From: JANLYQ01 sp031365725 | GTDB lineage: Bacteria; Actinomycetota; Actinomycetes; JACCUZ01 | DNA length: 64,000 nucleotides | Assembly: GCA_031365725.1 (NCBI GenBank) | Contig: JANLYQ010000093.1 | Location: 27,244 to 91,243 of the forward strand | Reading direction: 5' to 3' | Shown here: positions 13,806-25,350 of the stretch, piece after piece | Numbering within the stretch: the stretch's first letter is position 1 | How the letters are laid out: every line of letters begins with the position of its first letter | Translations under genes and position numbers: made by a program | The notes under the pieces: generated by a model | The model's input: the letters and a program-made list of their open reading frames with translations, nothing else | Told to the model about the DNA's origin: nothing | Database searches by the model: none

Positions 13806-16516
13806 GCGCTGCCGGTCACCCGCTGGCCGACCGTGTGCTCGATCAGCCGCAGGGCCTCGTCGACCTTGCTGGGGTCCGTGCCGCCGCCTTGAGCGACGTC
13901 GTCCTTGCCACCTCCGCCACCGCCGAGCACACCAGCGGCAGCCTTGACGAGGTCACCGGCCTTGACGCCCCACTCGCGGCCGCGCTCGTTGACAGCCACC
14001 ACCAGGACCGGCCGGTCGTTCGTGACCGCGATCATCGCCACGGCCGCCGGTCGCTCGAAGGGGAACCGCCCGCGCACGTCGAGCACCAACCGGCGCAGGT
14101 CATCGGCCACGGTGCCGTCGGGCGCGCGGTGGGCGACCACCGCGACACCGAAGACGTCGACCGGTGCAGCCGCGACGTCAGCCGCCGCCTCGAGCACCTG
14201 CGCCGACCGCACCCGTTCGAGGTCCTTCTCGACCTCGCGCAGCCGCTCGGTGAGGGCACCCACCCGGTCCGGCAGCTCCTCGGGACGCACCTTCAGGGTG
14301 TCGGTGAGCTGCGCGACCAGCGCATGCTCGCGAGCCAGGAAGCGGTAGGCGTCGGCACCGACCAGCGCCTCCACCCGACGCACGCCGGCTCCGATCGAGG
14401 CCTCGCCGAGGATCTTGACGACGCCGAGCTGCCCGGAGCGCAGCGCGTGAGTGCCGCCGCAGAGCTCGCGGGCCCAGTCGCCGACCGAGACCACCCGCAC
14501 CTGGTCGCCGTACTTCTCGCCGAACAGCGCCATGGCACCGGCCGCACGAGCCTGGTCCTGGGTCATCACCTCGGCCCGCACCGCGAGGTCGGCGGCGAGC
14601 ACCTCGTTGACCTCCTGCTCGACGTCGGTGAGGACGCTGGGAGGTACGGCGGTGGGCGAGGCGAAGTCGAACCGGAAGCGACCCGGGGCGTTCTCGGAGC
14701 CGGCCTGGGTGGCGGTCTCACCGAGAGCCTGCCGGAACGCCTTGTGCACCAGGTGCGTGGCGGTGTGGGCCCGGCTGATGGCCCGGCGGCGTTCGACGTC
14801 GACGGCGGCGATGACGGTGTCGCCGCGAGCCAGCTCACCGGTCAGGATGCGGCCACGGTGCACGACGACCCCGGGCACCGGTGTCTGCACGTCGTGCACC
14901 TCGATCTCGGCGCCGCTGGTGGTGCGCAGCCGCCCCTGGTCGGCGAGCTGCCCGCCGCCCTCGGCGTAGAACGGGGTGCGGTCGAGCACGACCTCGACGT
15001 CCTGGCCCTGCCGCGCAGCGGCAACGGCCATCCCGTCGACCAGGATGCCGAGCACGCGTGACTCGCTGACGACGTCGTCGTACCCGGTGAAGACGTTGGG
15101 TCCGCTCGCGTCGACGATCTCGCGATAGCTCGACATGTCGGTGTGGCCGGACTTCTTCGCCTTCGAGTCGGCCTGGGCCCGCTCGCGCTGCTCACGCATG
15201 AGGCGCCGGAAACCGTCCTCGTCGACCGACACGCCCTGCTCGGCGGCCATCTCGAGGGTCAGGTCGATCGGGAAGCCGAACGTGTCGTGCAGCGCGAAAG
15301 CCTTCTCGCCGCTCAAGGTCGGGGTTGCTGCCGTGGTCCCCACCGTTGCCGGAGTCGCGTTCTTGACGTCACGGACAGCCGTGTCGAGGATCGTCGTACC
15401 GGCTCGCAGGGTCTGCCGGAAGATCTCTTCCTCGGCGTAGGCCAGGGTCGAGATGCGGCCGAACCCGGTGGCGAGCTCGGGATAGGACGCGGACATGGCG
15501 TCGCGGCTGATCGGCAGCAGCTCGGGCAGCACCGGGTCCTCGACCCCGAGCAGGCGCATGGAGCGCACGACGCGACGCAAGAGCCGGCGCAGCACATAGC
15601 CGCGGGCCTCGTTGGCGGGGCTGACGCCGTCGTTGATGATCATCAACGCGCTACGAACGTGGTCGGCGACGATCCGCAGGCGTACGTCGTCAGCCTCGCC
15701 GCCGATGGCGCCGTAACGCTTGCCGGCCAGGCCCGCCGCGTGATCGAGGACGGGGAAGACCTCATCGATCTCGTAGACGTTGTCGACGCCTTGCAGCAGG
15801 CAGGCGACCCGCTCGAGACCCATGCCGGTGTCGATGTTCTTGGCCGGTAGGTCGCCGGCGATGTCGAAGTCGACCTTGCTGCGGACCTCGCTGAGCACCG
15901 ACTGCATGAAAACGAGGTTCCAGATCTCGAGGAACCGCTCCTCATCGACCACCGGGCCGCCGTCGGGGCCGTGCTCCGGGCCGCGGTCGACATAGATCTC
16001 GCTACACGGGCCGCCGGGCCCGGGGACCCCCATGTGCCAGTAGTTGTCGGCCAGGCCACGGCGCTGGATGCGCTCCTCAGGCAGGCCGGCGACCTTGCGC
16101 CAGAGGTCGAAGGCTTCGTCGTCGTCGTGCAGGACGGTGACCCAGATCGAGTCGGGGTCGAAGCCGAGCAGGCCGTCGGTCTGCGAGCCGGTGACCAGCT
16201 CCCAGGCCAGCTCGATGGCGCCTTCCTTGAAGTAGTCGCCGAAGGAGAAGTTGCCGTTCATCTGGAAGAACGTGCCGTGCCGGGTGGTCTTGCCGACCTC
16301 GTCGATGTCGAGGGTGCGCAGGACCTTCTGCACGCTGGTGGCGCGGGCGTAGGGCGGGGTCTCCTGGCCGAGCAGGTAGGGCTTGAAGGGCACCATGCCG
16401 GCGTTGACGAACAGCAGGTTCGGGTCGTCGAGCAGCAGGCTGGCGCTGGGCACGACGGTGTGGCCGCGGTCGCCGAAGAACTGCAGCCACCGACGCTTGA
16501 TCTCGGCGGTCTCCAT
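13802..16516 (-). CDS. alaS: Alanyl-tRNA synthetase
   Basis: 904 residues, full length. The class II catalytic domain begins IKRRWLQFFGDRGHTVVPSA, with motif 2 QKVLRTLDIDEVGKTTRHGT. The editing domain has the zinc/deacylase motifs HTATHLVHKAFRQ and CGGTHALRSGQLG. The C-Ala domain holds a Gly-rich loop GGGGGGKDDVAQGGG. It charges tRNA-Ala and clears mischarged Ser/Gly. The ATG at 16516 overlaps the upstream stop by one base. Confidence 0.97.
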   Translation of the reverse strand: METAEIKRRWLQFFGDRGHTVVPSASLLLDDPNLLFVNAGMVPFKPYLLGQETPPYARATSVQKVLRTLDIDEVGKTTRHGTFFQMNGNFSFGDYFKEGAIELAWELVTGSQTDGLLGFDPDSIWVTVLHDDDEAFDLWRKVAGLPEERIQRRGLADNYWHMGVPGPGGPCSEIYVDRGPEHGPDGGPVVDEERFLEIWNLVFMQSVLSEVRSKVDFDIAGDLPAKNIDTGMGLERVACLLQGVDNVYEIDEVFPVLDHAAGLAGKRYGAIGGEADDVRLRIVADHVRSALMIINDGVSPANEARGYVLRRLLRRVVRSMRLLGVEDPVLPELLPISRDAMSASYPELATGFGRISTLAYAEEEIFRQTLRAGTTILDTAVRDVKNATPATVGTTAATPTLSGEKAFALHDTFGFPIDLTLEMAAEQGVSVDEDGFRRLMREQRERAQADSKAKKSGHTDMSSYREIVDASGPNVFTGYDDVVSESRVLGILVDGMAVAAARQGQDVEVVLDRTPFYAEGGGQLADQGRLRTTSGAEIEVHDVQTPVPGVVVHRGRILTGELARGDTVIAAVDVERRRAISRAHTATHLVHKAFRQALGETATQAGSENAPGRFRFDFASPTAVPPSVLTDVEQEVNEVLAADLAVRAEVMTQDQARAAGAMALFGEKYGDQVRVVSVGDWARELCGGTHALRSGQLGVVKILGEASIGAGVRRVEALVGADAYRFLAREHALVAQLTDTLKVRPEELPDRVGALTERLREVEKDLERVRSAQVLEAAADVAAAPVDVFGVAVVAHRAPDGTVADDLRRLVLDVRGRFPFERPAAVAMIAVTNDRPVLVVAVNERGREWGVKAGDLVKAAAGVLGGGGGGKDDVAQGGGTDPSKVDEALRLIEHTVGQRVTGSA

Positions 16517-16839
16517 CAGATCCGGCTCCTCGGCTGGGTGTCACGGCGGTCATGGTGGGTGCTGGCCGGGTGCGCGAGCAGGTCGGCGGCTTCGGCGGGG
16601 GTGAGCGCGTCGTGCTCCGGCGCCATGCCGAGTGCCTCGCGCAGGGCGGTCTCGCGCTCACCCATGGCGGCAAGCACCTCGTCGGCGAAGGCGCGGACGG
16701 TGGCGGTCAGCCCGCTGGCGTGCTGGCCGGCGCGCTCGGTGAGCCCGGCCGGGCTGTAGGCGTGCAGGGTCGCCTGCACCTTGCGGGCGGCATAGATCCC
16801 GGCGGCCGCCCCGAGGGCGACCCAGACGAGGCGACGCAT
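16516..16839 (-). CDS. Small membrane protein, DUF6167-like
   Basis: 107 residues from the ATG at 16839 (MRRLVWVALGAAAGIYAARK), coupled to the upstream stop (TGATG). One N-terminal membrane helix, then an amphipathic region (ATVRAFADEVLAAMGERETA) and a hydrophilic tail. The same small gene lies before alaS in many actinobacteria; function unknown. Position suggests it is simply carried in the alaS operon. Confidence 0.8.
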   Translation of the reverse strand: MRRLVWVALGAAAGIYAARKVQATLHAYSPAGLTERAGQHASGLTATVRAFADEVLAAMGERETALREALGMAPEHDALTPAEAADLLAHPASTHHDRRDTQPRSRI

Positions 16840-17270
16840 CAGCCGGCGCTCCGCCGCTTCGCAGCCCGGGCCCCCGCCTGCTCGGCGCGGGTCTGGTCGG
16901 CGACCTTGCGCCGGGTGCGCGAGCCCGGCCGGTCGGCAAGAGCGCTGCGCACGCCGTAGGAGAACGCCGCGACCTTGACCACCGGTCCGCCGACGGTGGC
17001 AGCGAGCAGCGCGGTCATCGCCGAGACGTTGGTGGTCGCTGCGGCGACGTTGCTGGTGATGGTGTCGACCCGGACCAGCTGGGCGTTGGTCGTGGTCACC
17101 GTGCTGGTGACCTCCGACAGCAGCGGCACGGTCTCGTCGGACACGCCCTTGATGAGGCTGCGGGTCTCGTCCAGCACCCCGCCCAGCTTGACCAGCGGGA
17201 TGGCCAGCACCCCCACCAGCAGCACGAACGCGATCGCTGCGATGAGCCCGGCCACGTCTCCTACAGACAT
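16839..17270 (-). CDS. DUF948 membrane protein
   Basis: 143 residues. N-terminal membrane helix (LIAAIAFVLLVGVLAIPLVK), then LGGVLDETRSLIKGVSDETV and a Thr/Val-rich helical region typical of DUF948, and a basic C-terminus. DUF948 proteins sit upstream of alaS in actinobacteria and resemble general-stress or chemotaxis-like helical proteins. Function not known. First gene of this operon. Confidence 0.85.
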   Translation of the reverse strand: MSVGDVAGLIAAIAFVLLVGVLAIPLVKLGGVLDETRSLIKGVSDETVPLLSEVTSTVTTTNAQLVRVDTITSNVAAATTNVSAMTALLAATVGGPVVKVAAFSYGVRSALADRPGSRTRRKVADQTRAEQAGARAAKRRSAG

Positions 17271-17374
17271 GCGTCGACCCTACCGCCCCACCCTCAAGAT
17301 CCTTTGTGCGCCGACCCACCGCCTGCGCTGGTGAGCCGCGGTCCCACGTGCGGCGCCCGCGTCCCTCGTGCAGT
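17271..17374. other. rarA-DUF948 intergenic region
   Basis: 104 bases after the rarA stop; both flanking genes are on the minus strand. It should carry the promoter of the DUF948-alaS operon, but no clear boxes are visible. Confidence 0.3.
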
Positions 17375-18763
17375 TCAGGGGCGGGAACGGATGCGGGCGC
17401 GCAAGGTGTCCCAGAGGTCGACGAGGCGCGCTTCGGCGCCGTACCGCGTGGGGCGGTAGTAGCCCCGGTCCGCCACGGCGTCCGGCGGGTACTGCTGCGC
17501 GGCCACCGCACCAGGAACGTCGTGCGGGTAGACGTAGCCGATGCCGGAGCCGATCTGACTCGAGCCGGCGTAGTGGCCGTCGCGCAGCGCAGGGGGCACC
17601 GGACCGGCCAACCCAGCGCGTACGTCGGCAAGGGCGGCGTCGATCGCGATGACCACCGCGTTGGACTTCGGCGCCAACGCGAGGTGGATGACCGCCTGGG
17701 CCAGGGTGATGCGCCCCTCGGGCATGCCGATGAGGGCGACGGTCTCCGCCGCGGCCACCGCGGCGAGCAGAGCGGTCGGGTCGGCGAGCCCGATGTCCTC
17801 GGAGGCGAGGATCACCAGCCGCCGGGCGATGAACCGCGGGTCCTCCCCCGCCTCGATCATCCGGGCCAGGTAGTGCAGCGCTGCGTCAACGTCGGACCCG
17901 CGCACCGACTTGATGAACGCCGAGATCACGTCGTAGTGCTGGTCGCCGTCGCGGTCGTAGCGCAGCGCCGCCCGGTCGACTGCCGTCTCCAGGATGCCGA
18001 CGTTGAGGACCGCGGGACCGTCGAGGGCAGCGACGTCAGCACCTGCGCCGCCGTGCTCTGCCTGCGGAGGTGCGACGGCGAGCGCGGCCCCGGCCCCCGC
18101 CTCCAGAGCAGTGAGGGCCCGGCGCGCGTCGCCCCCGGCGACCCGCAGCAGGTGCGCCATCGCGTCGTCGGTGAGCTCGATCGACCCCCGGAGCCCGCGC
18201 TCGTCGGCGACCGCGCGACGCACCACCTCGGCCACTCCGTCGTCGGTGAGCGGCGCCAACGTCAGGAGCAGCGACCGCGACAGCAGCGGCGAGATGATGG
18301 AGAAGAACGGGTTCTCCGTCGTGGCGGCCACCAGCGTCACCCAGCGGTTCTCGACCGCGGGCAGCAGGGCGTCCTGCTGGGTCTTGGAGAACCGGTGCAC
18401 CTCGTCGATGAACAGCACCGTCTGCCGCCCGGACATGCAGCTCTGCCGCCGGGCCGCGTCGACGACAGCCCGTACGTCCTTTACACCGGCGTTGACTGCC
18501 GACAGCTCGGTGAAGGTGCGCCCGGTGGCCGAGGACACGAGCAGCGCCAAGGTGGTCTTGCCGGTGCCCGGTGGCCCCCAGAGGATCACCGACGCAGGTC
18601 CGGCCACGCCCCCGTCACCGGCCACCAGTCGGCGCAGCGGCGAGCCGGGCACGAGCAGGTGGTCCTGCCCGACCACGTCGTCCAGGGTGCGCGGACGCAT
18701 CCGGACGGCCAGCGGCTTGTCGGCGTCACCCCGCGCGTCAGCGGCATCCTCGAACAGGTCCAC
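17375..18763 (-). CDS. rarA: Replication-associated recombination protein RarA (MgsA family AAA+ ATPase)
   Basis: 462 residues from a GTG at 18763 (M-DLFEDAADARGDADKPLA); an in-frame GTG seven codons upstream (18784) is possible, and neither has a good Shine-Dalgarno. Seen: RPRTLDDVVGQDHLL, Walker A WGPPGTGKTTLA, Walker B LFIDEVHRFSKTQQDALLPA, sensor 1 AATTENPFF, and the clamp-loader-like C-terminus with RGSDVDAALHYLARMIEAGE. RarA acts at stalled replication forks. Confidence 0.95.
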   Translation of the reverse strand: MDLFEDAADARGDADKPLAVRMRPRTLDDVVGQDHLLVPGSPLRRLVAGDGGVAGPASVILWGPPGTGKTTLALLVSSATGRTFTELSAVNAGVKDVRAVVDAARRQSCMSGRQTVLFIDEVHRFSKTQQDALLPAVENRWVTLVAATTENPFFSIISPLLSRSLLLTLAPLTDDGVAEVVRRAVADERGLRGSIELTDDAMAHLLRVAGGDARRALTALEAGAGAALAVAPPQAEHGGAGADVAALDGPAVLNVGILETAVDRAALRYDRDGDQHYDVISAFIKSVRGSDVDAALHYLARMIEAGEDPRFIARRLVILASEDIGLADPTALLAAVAAAETVALIGMPEGRITLAQAVIHLALAPKSNAVVIAIDAALADVRAGLAGPVPPALRDGHYAGSSQIGSGIGYVYPHDVPGAVAAQQYPPDAVADRGYYRPTRYGAEARLVDLWDTLRARIRSRP

Positions 18764-18803
18764 GGCGACGACCGTAACGGGCACGGGAGCAGGTGCCGAG
18801 CGC

Positions 18804-18971
18804 CTACTGCCCTGCCCTCATCCGAGGGGGCAGCGCAGTAGCAGGTGCCGCGGTGCCCGAACACTTACTGCCCTGCCCACTTCGGAGGAGGCAGCGCAGT
18901 AGGCGGTGCCGCGGTGCCGCGGTGCCGCGGTGCCTACTGCCCTGCCCACTTCAGAGGAGGCAGCGCAGTAG
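18804..18971. repeat. Three tandem REP-like palindromic elements
   Basis: Three near-identical 38-bp units at 18804-18841, 18865-18902 and 18934-18971. Each begins (C/T)TACTGCCCTGCC and ends GGCAGCGCAGTAG, so the two ends pair into an imperfect hairpin. They are separated by GCGGTGCC octamers, of which four perfect copies run at 18903-18934. They fill most of the rarA-aspS gap. They may fold as mRNA-stabilising or terminating hairpins or be a mobile REP family. The short plus-strand ORFs through them are artefacts. Confidence 0.9.
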
Positions 18972-18981
18972 GCGGCTCCCG

Positions 18982-20763
<1,782 letters not shown>

Positions 20764-20801
20764 AAGAGCTCCAAGGTATCGGCGTGCGCGGAGCACGCAG
20801 G

Positions 20802-22160
20802 TCAGCTGTCGGTGGCGACGGCGCCGGTCACGTGCGGGCGAAGGTCCTCCGTCGGTGGGACCCACGCCGCGAGATCAGCGTCCTGCTGCTCACCGGTGCG
20901 GATGTCACGCACCTGGTGGCCGCCGTCCTGGGAGAACCAGACGAACGGGATGCCGCGCCGTTCGGCATACCGGATCTGCTTGCCGTACTTCTGCGCCGAG
21001 GCGGACACCTCGGTGGCGATGCCGCGCAACCGCAAGGCGTCGGCGACGATGCCCATCGCGTTGCGGTCGTCCTCACCGGGCAGCGCGACCAGCACGCACG
21101 TCGGTGTGCTGCGCGACGCCGTCAGCAGCTCGCGGGACAGCAGCGGCCCGAGGGCGCGCGACACCCCGAAGGAGATGCCGACGCCGGGGTAGGTCGTGCG
21201 ACCGTCGCTCGCCAACGCGTCGTAGCGGCCGCCGGAGCAGATCGACCCGAGGTGCTCGAAGCCCTGCATGCGCGTCTCGAACACGGTCCCCGTGTAGTAG
21301 TCGAGCCCGCGCGCGATCGCCAGGTCCGCGACGACCCGCACCCGGTCCGACGTGGCAGCCGCGGTGCCCGCAAGCACCCGACCCAGCTCGTCGACACCCT
21401 CGTCCAGCAACGGGTGCGACACCCCGAGTGCGTCGACCCGCGCAGCCAGGGTCTCGGCGTCAGCCTGTACGCCGGCCAGCGCGACGCACGCCTCGGCCTG
21501 CGCGGCGGAGAGACCGACCTCGTCCTGCAACATGCCCACAACCTTGGGGCGCTCGAGCTTGTCCAGCTTGTCGACAACCCGCATCACCCCGGCCACCGGC
21601 TCACCCGGAGCGACACCGACACCGAGGTAGTAGCCCTCGATCAGCTTGCGGCTGTTGACCTGCATCGTCAGCGGCGGCAACGGCAGCGCGGACAACGCCT
21701 CGGCCATCACCCGCGCGACCTCGACCTCGTGGTGGAAGGGCAGCTCGTCGCGGCCGATCACATCGATGTCGGCCTGGCAGAACTCGCGATAGCGACCTTC
21801 CTGCGGCCGCTCACCGCGCCACGCCCGCTGGATCTGGTAGCGACGAAACGGAAAGTCCAGCTTGCCGGCGTTCTCCAGCACGTAGCGCGCAAAGGGCACG
21901 GTGAGGTCGAAGTGAAGTCCGAGGGTCTTGCTCGGGTCGATCTCGTCCTCGCCTCCGTGCAGGCGACGCAGGACATAGACCTCCTTGTCGATCTCGCCCT
22001 TGCGCAACATCTGTTCGAGCGGCTCCACCGACCTGGTCTCGATCGACGCAAAGCCGTGCAGCTCGAAGACCCGACGCAAGGTGTCGAGCACGTGCTGCTC
22101 GACGATGCGCTCGCCGGGCAGCCACTCGGGGAACCCCGACAGGGGAGCGATGCGGGCCAC
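20802..22160 (-). CDS. hisS: Histidyl-tRNA synthetase
   Basis: 452 residues. Class II core with motif 2 RYQIQRAWRGERPQEGRYRE, HisA motif ARGLDYYTGTVFE, and SGGRYDALA. C-terminal anticodon-binding domain (TCVLVALPGEDDRNAMGIVA). The GTG start (22160) directly abuts the stop of the MBL hydrolase gene, so the two are coupled. Charges tRNA-His. Confidence 0.95.
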   Translation of the reverse strand: MARIAPLSGFPEWLPGERIVEQHVLDTLRRVFELHGFASIETRSVEPLEQMLRKGEIDKEVYVLRRLHGGEDEIDPSKTLGLHFDLTVPFARYVLENAGKLDFPFRRYQIQRAWRGERPQEGRYREFCQADIDVIGRDELPFHHEVEVARVMAEALSALPLPPLTMQVNSRKLIEGYYLGVGVAPGEPVAGVMRVVDKLDKLERPKVVGMLQDEVGLSAAQAEACVALAGVQADAETLAARVDALGVSHPLLDEGVDELGRVLAGTAAATSDRVRVVADLAIARGLDYYTGTVFETRMQGFEHLGSICSGGRYDALASDGRTTYPGVGISFGVSRALGPLLSRELLTASRSTPTCVLVALPGEDDRNAMGIVADALRLRGIATEVSASAQKYGKQIRYAERRGIPFVWFSQDGGHQVRDIRTGEQQDADLAAWVPPTEDLRPHVTGAVATDS

Positions 22161-22880
22161 TCACATGCCTCGGGTCGGGGCAGCGGGTGCACCCGCGGCA
22201 GGCAGGTCGACCATCGCGAGTCGTCGGAGGTAAGGGTTGGTGCTGCGCTCCCGGCCGATGGTGGTCTGCGGCCCGTGGCCCGGCAGGACGACCAGCTCGT
22301 CGGGCAGCGTCAGCACCTTGGTCGCAAGGCTGACCTGCATCACGGCGTCGTCGCCACCGGGCAGGTCGGTCCGCCCGATGCTGCCGGCGAAGAGCAGGTC
22401 GCCCGACAGCAGCACGCCGGGCGCTTCGTCGTCCTCGGGCAGCCGGAACGTCACGGACCCAGCGGTGTGCCCGGGCGCGTGGTCGACGGTGATCTCCAGC
22501 CCGGCGAGCCGGAGGACGTCACCGTCACCCATCGGTCGTATGTCGTCAGGCTCGGTCCAGGACAGTCGTCCCTGGAACATTGCCTTGGTCTCCGGCGAGA
22601 GCCAGCCCAACGGGTCGCGGAGCATGTCGGCGTCACCAGGGTGCAGGTAGGCCGGCACGTCGCGAGCGCCGCAGACGGGTGTCACCGAGTAGGTGTGGTC
22701 GAGGTGGCCGTGAGTAAGCAGGACGGCCACCGGACGCACCCGGTGCTCGTCCAGCACCGAGTCGAGCTGGTCGAGGACCTCGATGCCGGGGTCGACCACG
22801 ACACACTCCTGGCCCGGGCCGGCGGCGACGACGTAGCAGTTGGTGCCGAATGCGGCGGCAGGGAAGCCGGTGATCAGCAC
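22161..22880 (-). CDS. Metallo-beta-lactamase fold hydrolase (glyoxalase II-like)
   Basis: 239 residues with all metal ligands of the family: LTHGHLDHT (HxHxDH), DHAPGHTAGS (His), LLSGDLLFAGSIGRTD (Asp) and LPGHGPQT (His). Likely a thioester hydrolase such as hydroxyacylglutathione hydrolase-like; actinobacteria usually lack glutathione, so mycothiol or another thiol ester is plausible (inference). Conserved neighbour of hisS in actinobacteria, divergent from the cyclophilin gene. Confidence 0.88.
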   Translation of the reverse strand: MLITGFPAAAFGTNCYVVAAGPGQECVVVDPGIEVLDQLDSVLDEHRVRPVAVLLTHGHLDHTYSVTPVCGARDVPAYLHPGDADMLRDPLGWLSPETKAMFQGRLSWTEPDDIRPMGDGDVLRLAGLEITVDHAPGHTAGSVTFRLPEDDEAPGVLLSGDLLFAGSIGRTDLPGGDDAVMQVSLATKVLTLPDELVVLPGHGPQTTIGRERSTNPYLRRLAMVDLPAAGAPAAPTRGM

Positions 22881-22991
22881 AGGCGGCCTCTCGCATCTGG
22901 TCTGATGGACTGCGGACGGCTAAACCCTAGACTGGCCGACCGTATGCCTGGCCGGACGGCCATGGGCAAGCATCACGACCTGGAGGCATCG
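22881..22991. promoter_or_regulatory. Divergent promoter region, MBL hydrolase / cyclophilin
   Basis: 111 bases between divergent genes. TAGACT at 22928-22933 could serve as a plus-strand -10. The region ends with GGAGG four to eight bases before the cyclophilin GTG. No operator recognised. Confidence 0.4.
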
Positions 22992-23873
<882 letters not shown>

Positions 23874-23874
23874 G

Positions 23875-25308
23875 ATGACCGAGACGCCGGAGCCCCCTGC
23901 GACCCCCGAGCCCGTCCCCACTCCGAGGCCGGTTCCTACTCCCCCACGCCCGGTGCCGACACCGGCCCAGATCGCCCGGCCGTCACCACGGCCACCAGCA
24001 CCAGCACCAGGACGGACCACCGAGGCCCCCGCAGAAGCAGCCCCCGCACCAGCTGCTCCGGCGCCGGACGTCCCGGCAGACAGCGACCCCACCACCTGGG
24101 GTCGCGTCGCCGAGGACGGCACCGTGCTCGTCCGCGAGGCCGAGGGCGAGCGAGCAGTCGGGTCCTACCCAGACGCGACACCGGCCGAGGCGCTGGCGTA
24201 CTTCGGCCGCAAGTTCGACGAGCTGGCCGGGCAGGTGTCGCTGCTCGAGCAACGGGTCCGTGCCGGTGGTGTGTCGGCCAAGGACAGCCAGGCCACGGCG
24301 GCCGCGCTGCGCGAAACCGTCACCGGGGCCAACGCGGTCGGTGACCTCGGCGGCCTGCTCACCCGGCTCGACGGGGTCGAGACCGTCATCGACGAGCGCC
24401 GCAAGAAGTCCGAGGCGGCGCGGGCCAAGGCCCGAGCAGCAGCCCAGGCGGCGAAGGAGAAGCTGGTCGAGGAGGCCGAGTCGCTGACCGACTCGACCGA
24501 CTGGAAGCGCACCGGCGACCGGCTGCGCGAGCTTCTCGACACCTGGAAGGCCGCACCTCGGCTCGAGCGCAAGGTCGACGACGCACTGTGGAAGCGGTTC
24601 AGCACGGCGCGCACCGGGTTCGAGAAGCGTCGTCGGGTGCACTTCGCCGAGCTCGACGAGCAGCGCGACGAGGCGGTCTCGCGCAAGGAAAAGCTCATCA
24701 ACAAGGCCGAGGAGCTGGCCAAGTCCACCGAGTGGGGCGACACCGCCAAGGCCTACCGCGACCTCATGACCCAGTGGAAGGACGTCGGTCGCGCCCGGCG
24801 CGATGTGGAGGACGCCCTGTGGGCCCGCTTCCGGGCCGCACAGGACGTCTTCTTCACCGCCCGGAGTGCGGTCTTCTCCGAGCGTGACGCCGGCCAGGCC
24901 GAGAACCTCGAGGCCAAGAAGGTTCTTGCCGCCGAGGCCGAGAAGCTGCTGCCGATCACCGACCACAAGGCGGCGCGTGCGACGTTGCGTGCACTGCACG
25001 AGCGGTGGGAGGACATCGGTCACGTGCCGCGTGGCGACCGGGACGCCGTCGAGGGCCGGCTGAAGAAGGTCGACGACGCTGTCCGCGCAGCCGAGGAAGC
25101 CCAGTGGGCTCGTTCCAACCCGGAGGCCCGCGCCCGCGCGGACGCCACGGTCAGCCAGCTACGCGTCAGCATCGACAAGCTGGAGCGCGAAGCCGCCGCC
25201 GCTCGTGCAGCGGGCCAGGACAAGAAGGTCGCCGACGCCGAGGCTGCCATCGAGGCGCGTCGCAGCTGGCTGGTCGAGGCCGAGAAGACCCTCACCGAGT
25301 TCAGCTGA
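23875..25308 (+). CDS. DUF349 domain protein
   Basis: 477 residues. Pro-rich N-terminal tail (TPEPVPTPRPVPTPPRPVPT), then a long helical region with repeated DUF349 units recognised by the W-x-x-x-G and ALWxRF patterns (DTWKAAPRLERKVDDALWKR, TQWKDVGRARRDVEDALWAR, ERWEDIGHVPRGDRDAVEGR). DUF349 proteins are common in actinobacteria; their role is unknown, though many are linked with stress or RNA metabolism. Coupled to the cyclophilin gene (TGAGATG). Confidence 0.88.
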   Translation: MTETPEPPATPEPVPTPRPVPTPPRPVPTPAQIARPSPRPPAPAPGRTTEAPAEAAPAPAAPAPDVPADSDPTTWGRVAEDGTVLVREAEGERAVGSYPDATPAEALAYFGRKFDELAGQVSLLEQRVRAGGVSAKDSQATAAALRETVTGANAVGDLGGLLTRLDGVETVIDERRKKSEAARAKARAAAQAAKEKLVEEAESLTDSTDWKRTGDRLRELLDTWKAAPRLERKVDDALWKRFSTARTGFEKRRRVHFAELDEQRDEAVSRKEKLINKAEELAKSTEWGDTAKAYRDLMTQWKDVGRARRDVEDALWARFRAAQDVFFTARSAVFSERDAGQAENLEAKKVLAAEAEKLLPITDHKAARATLRALHERWEDIGHVPRGDRDAVEGRLKKVDDAVRAAEEAQWARSNPEARARADATVSQLRVSIDKLEREAAAARAAGQDKKVADAEAAIEARRSWLVEAEKTLTEFS

Positions 25309-25350
25309 GGGTGCGACGTCGACGCGCCCTGGCGGGCCGCGACGTATCCC

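Noticed and set aside
22050..22066. GCAAAGCC motif as a second c-di-GMP riboswitch
   Set aside because: It lies inside the hisS coding region, without the P1, P3 or AGCTACC elements.
20784..22991. Very long plus-strand open frame running into the cyclophilin gene
   Set aside because: It is antisense to hisS and the MBL hydrolase, a common GC-rich shadow. The ribosome site and family start place the real gene at 22992.
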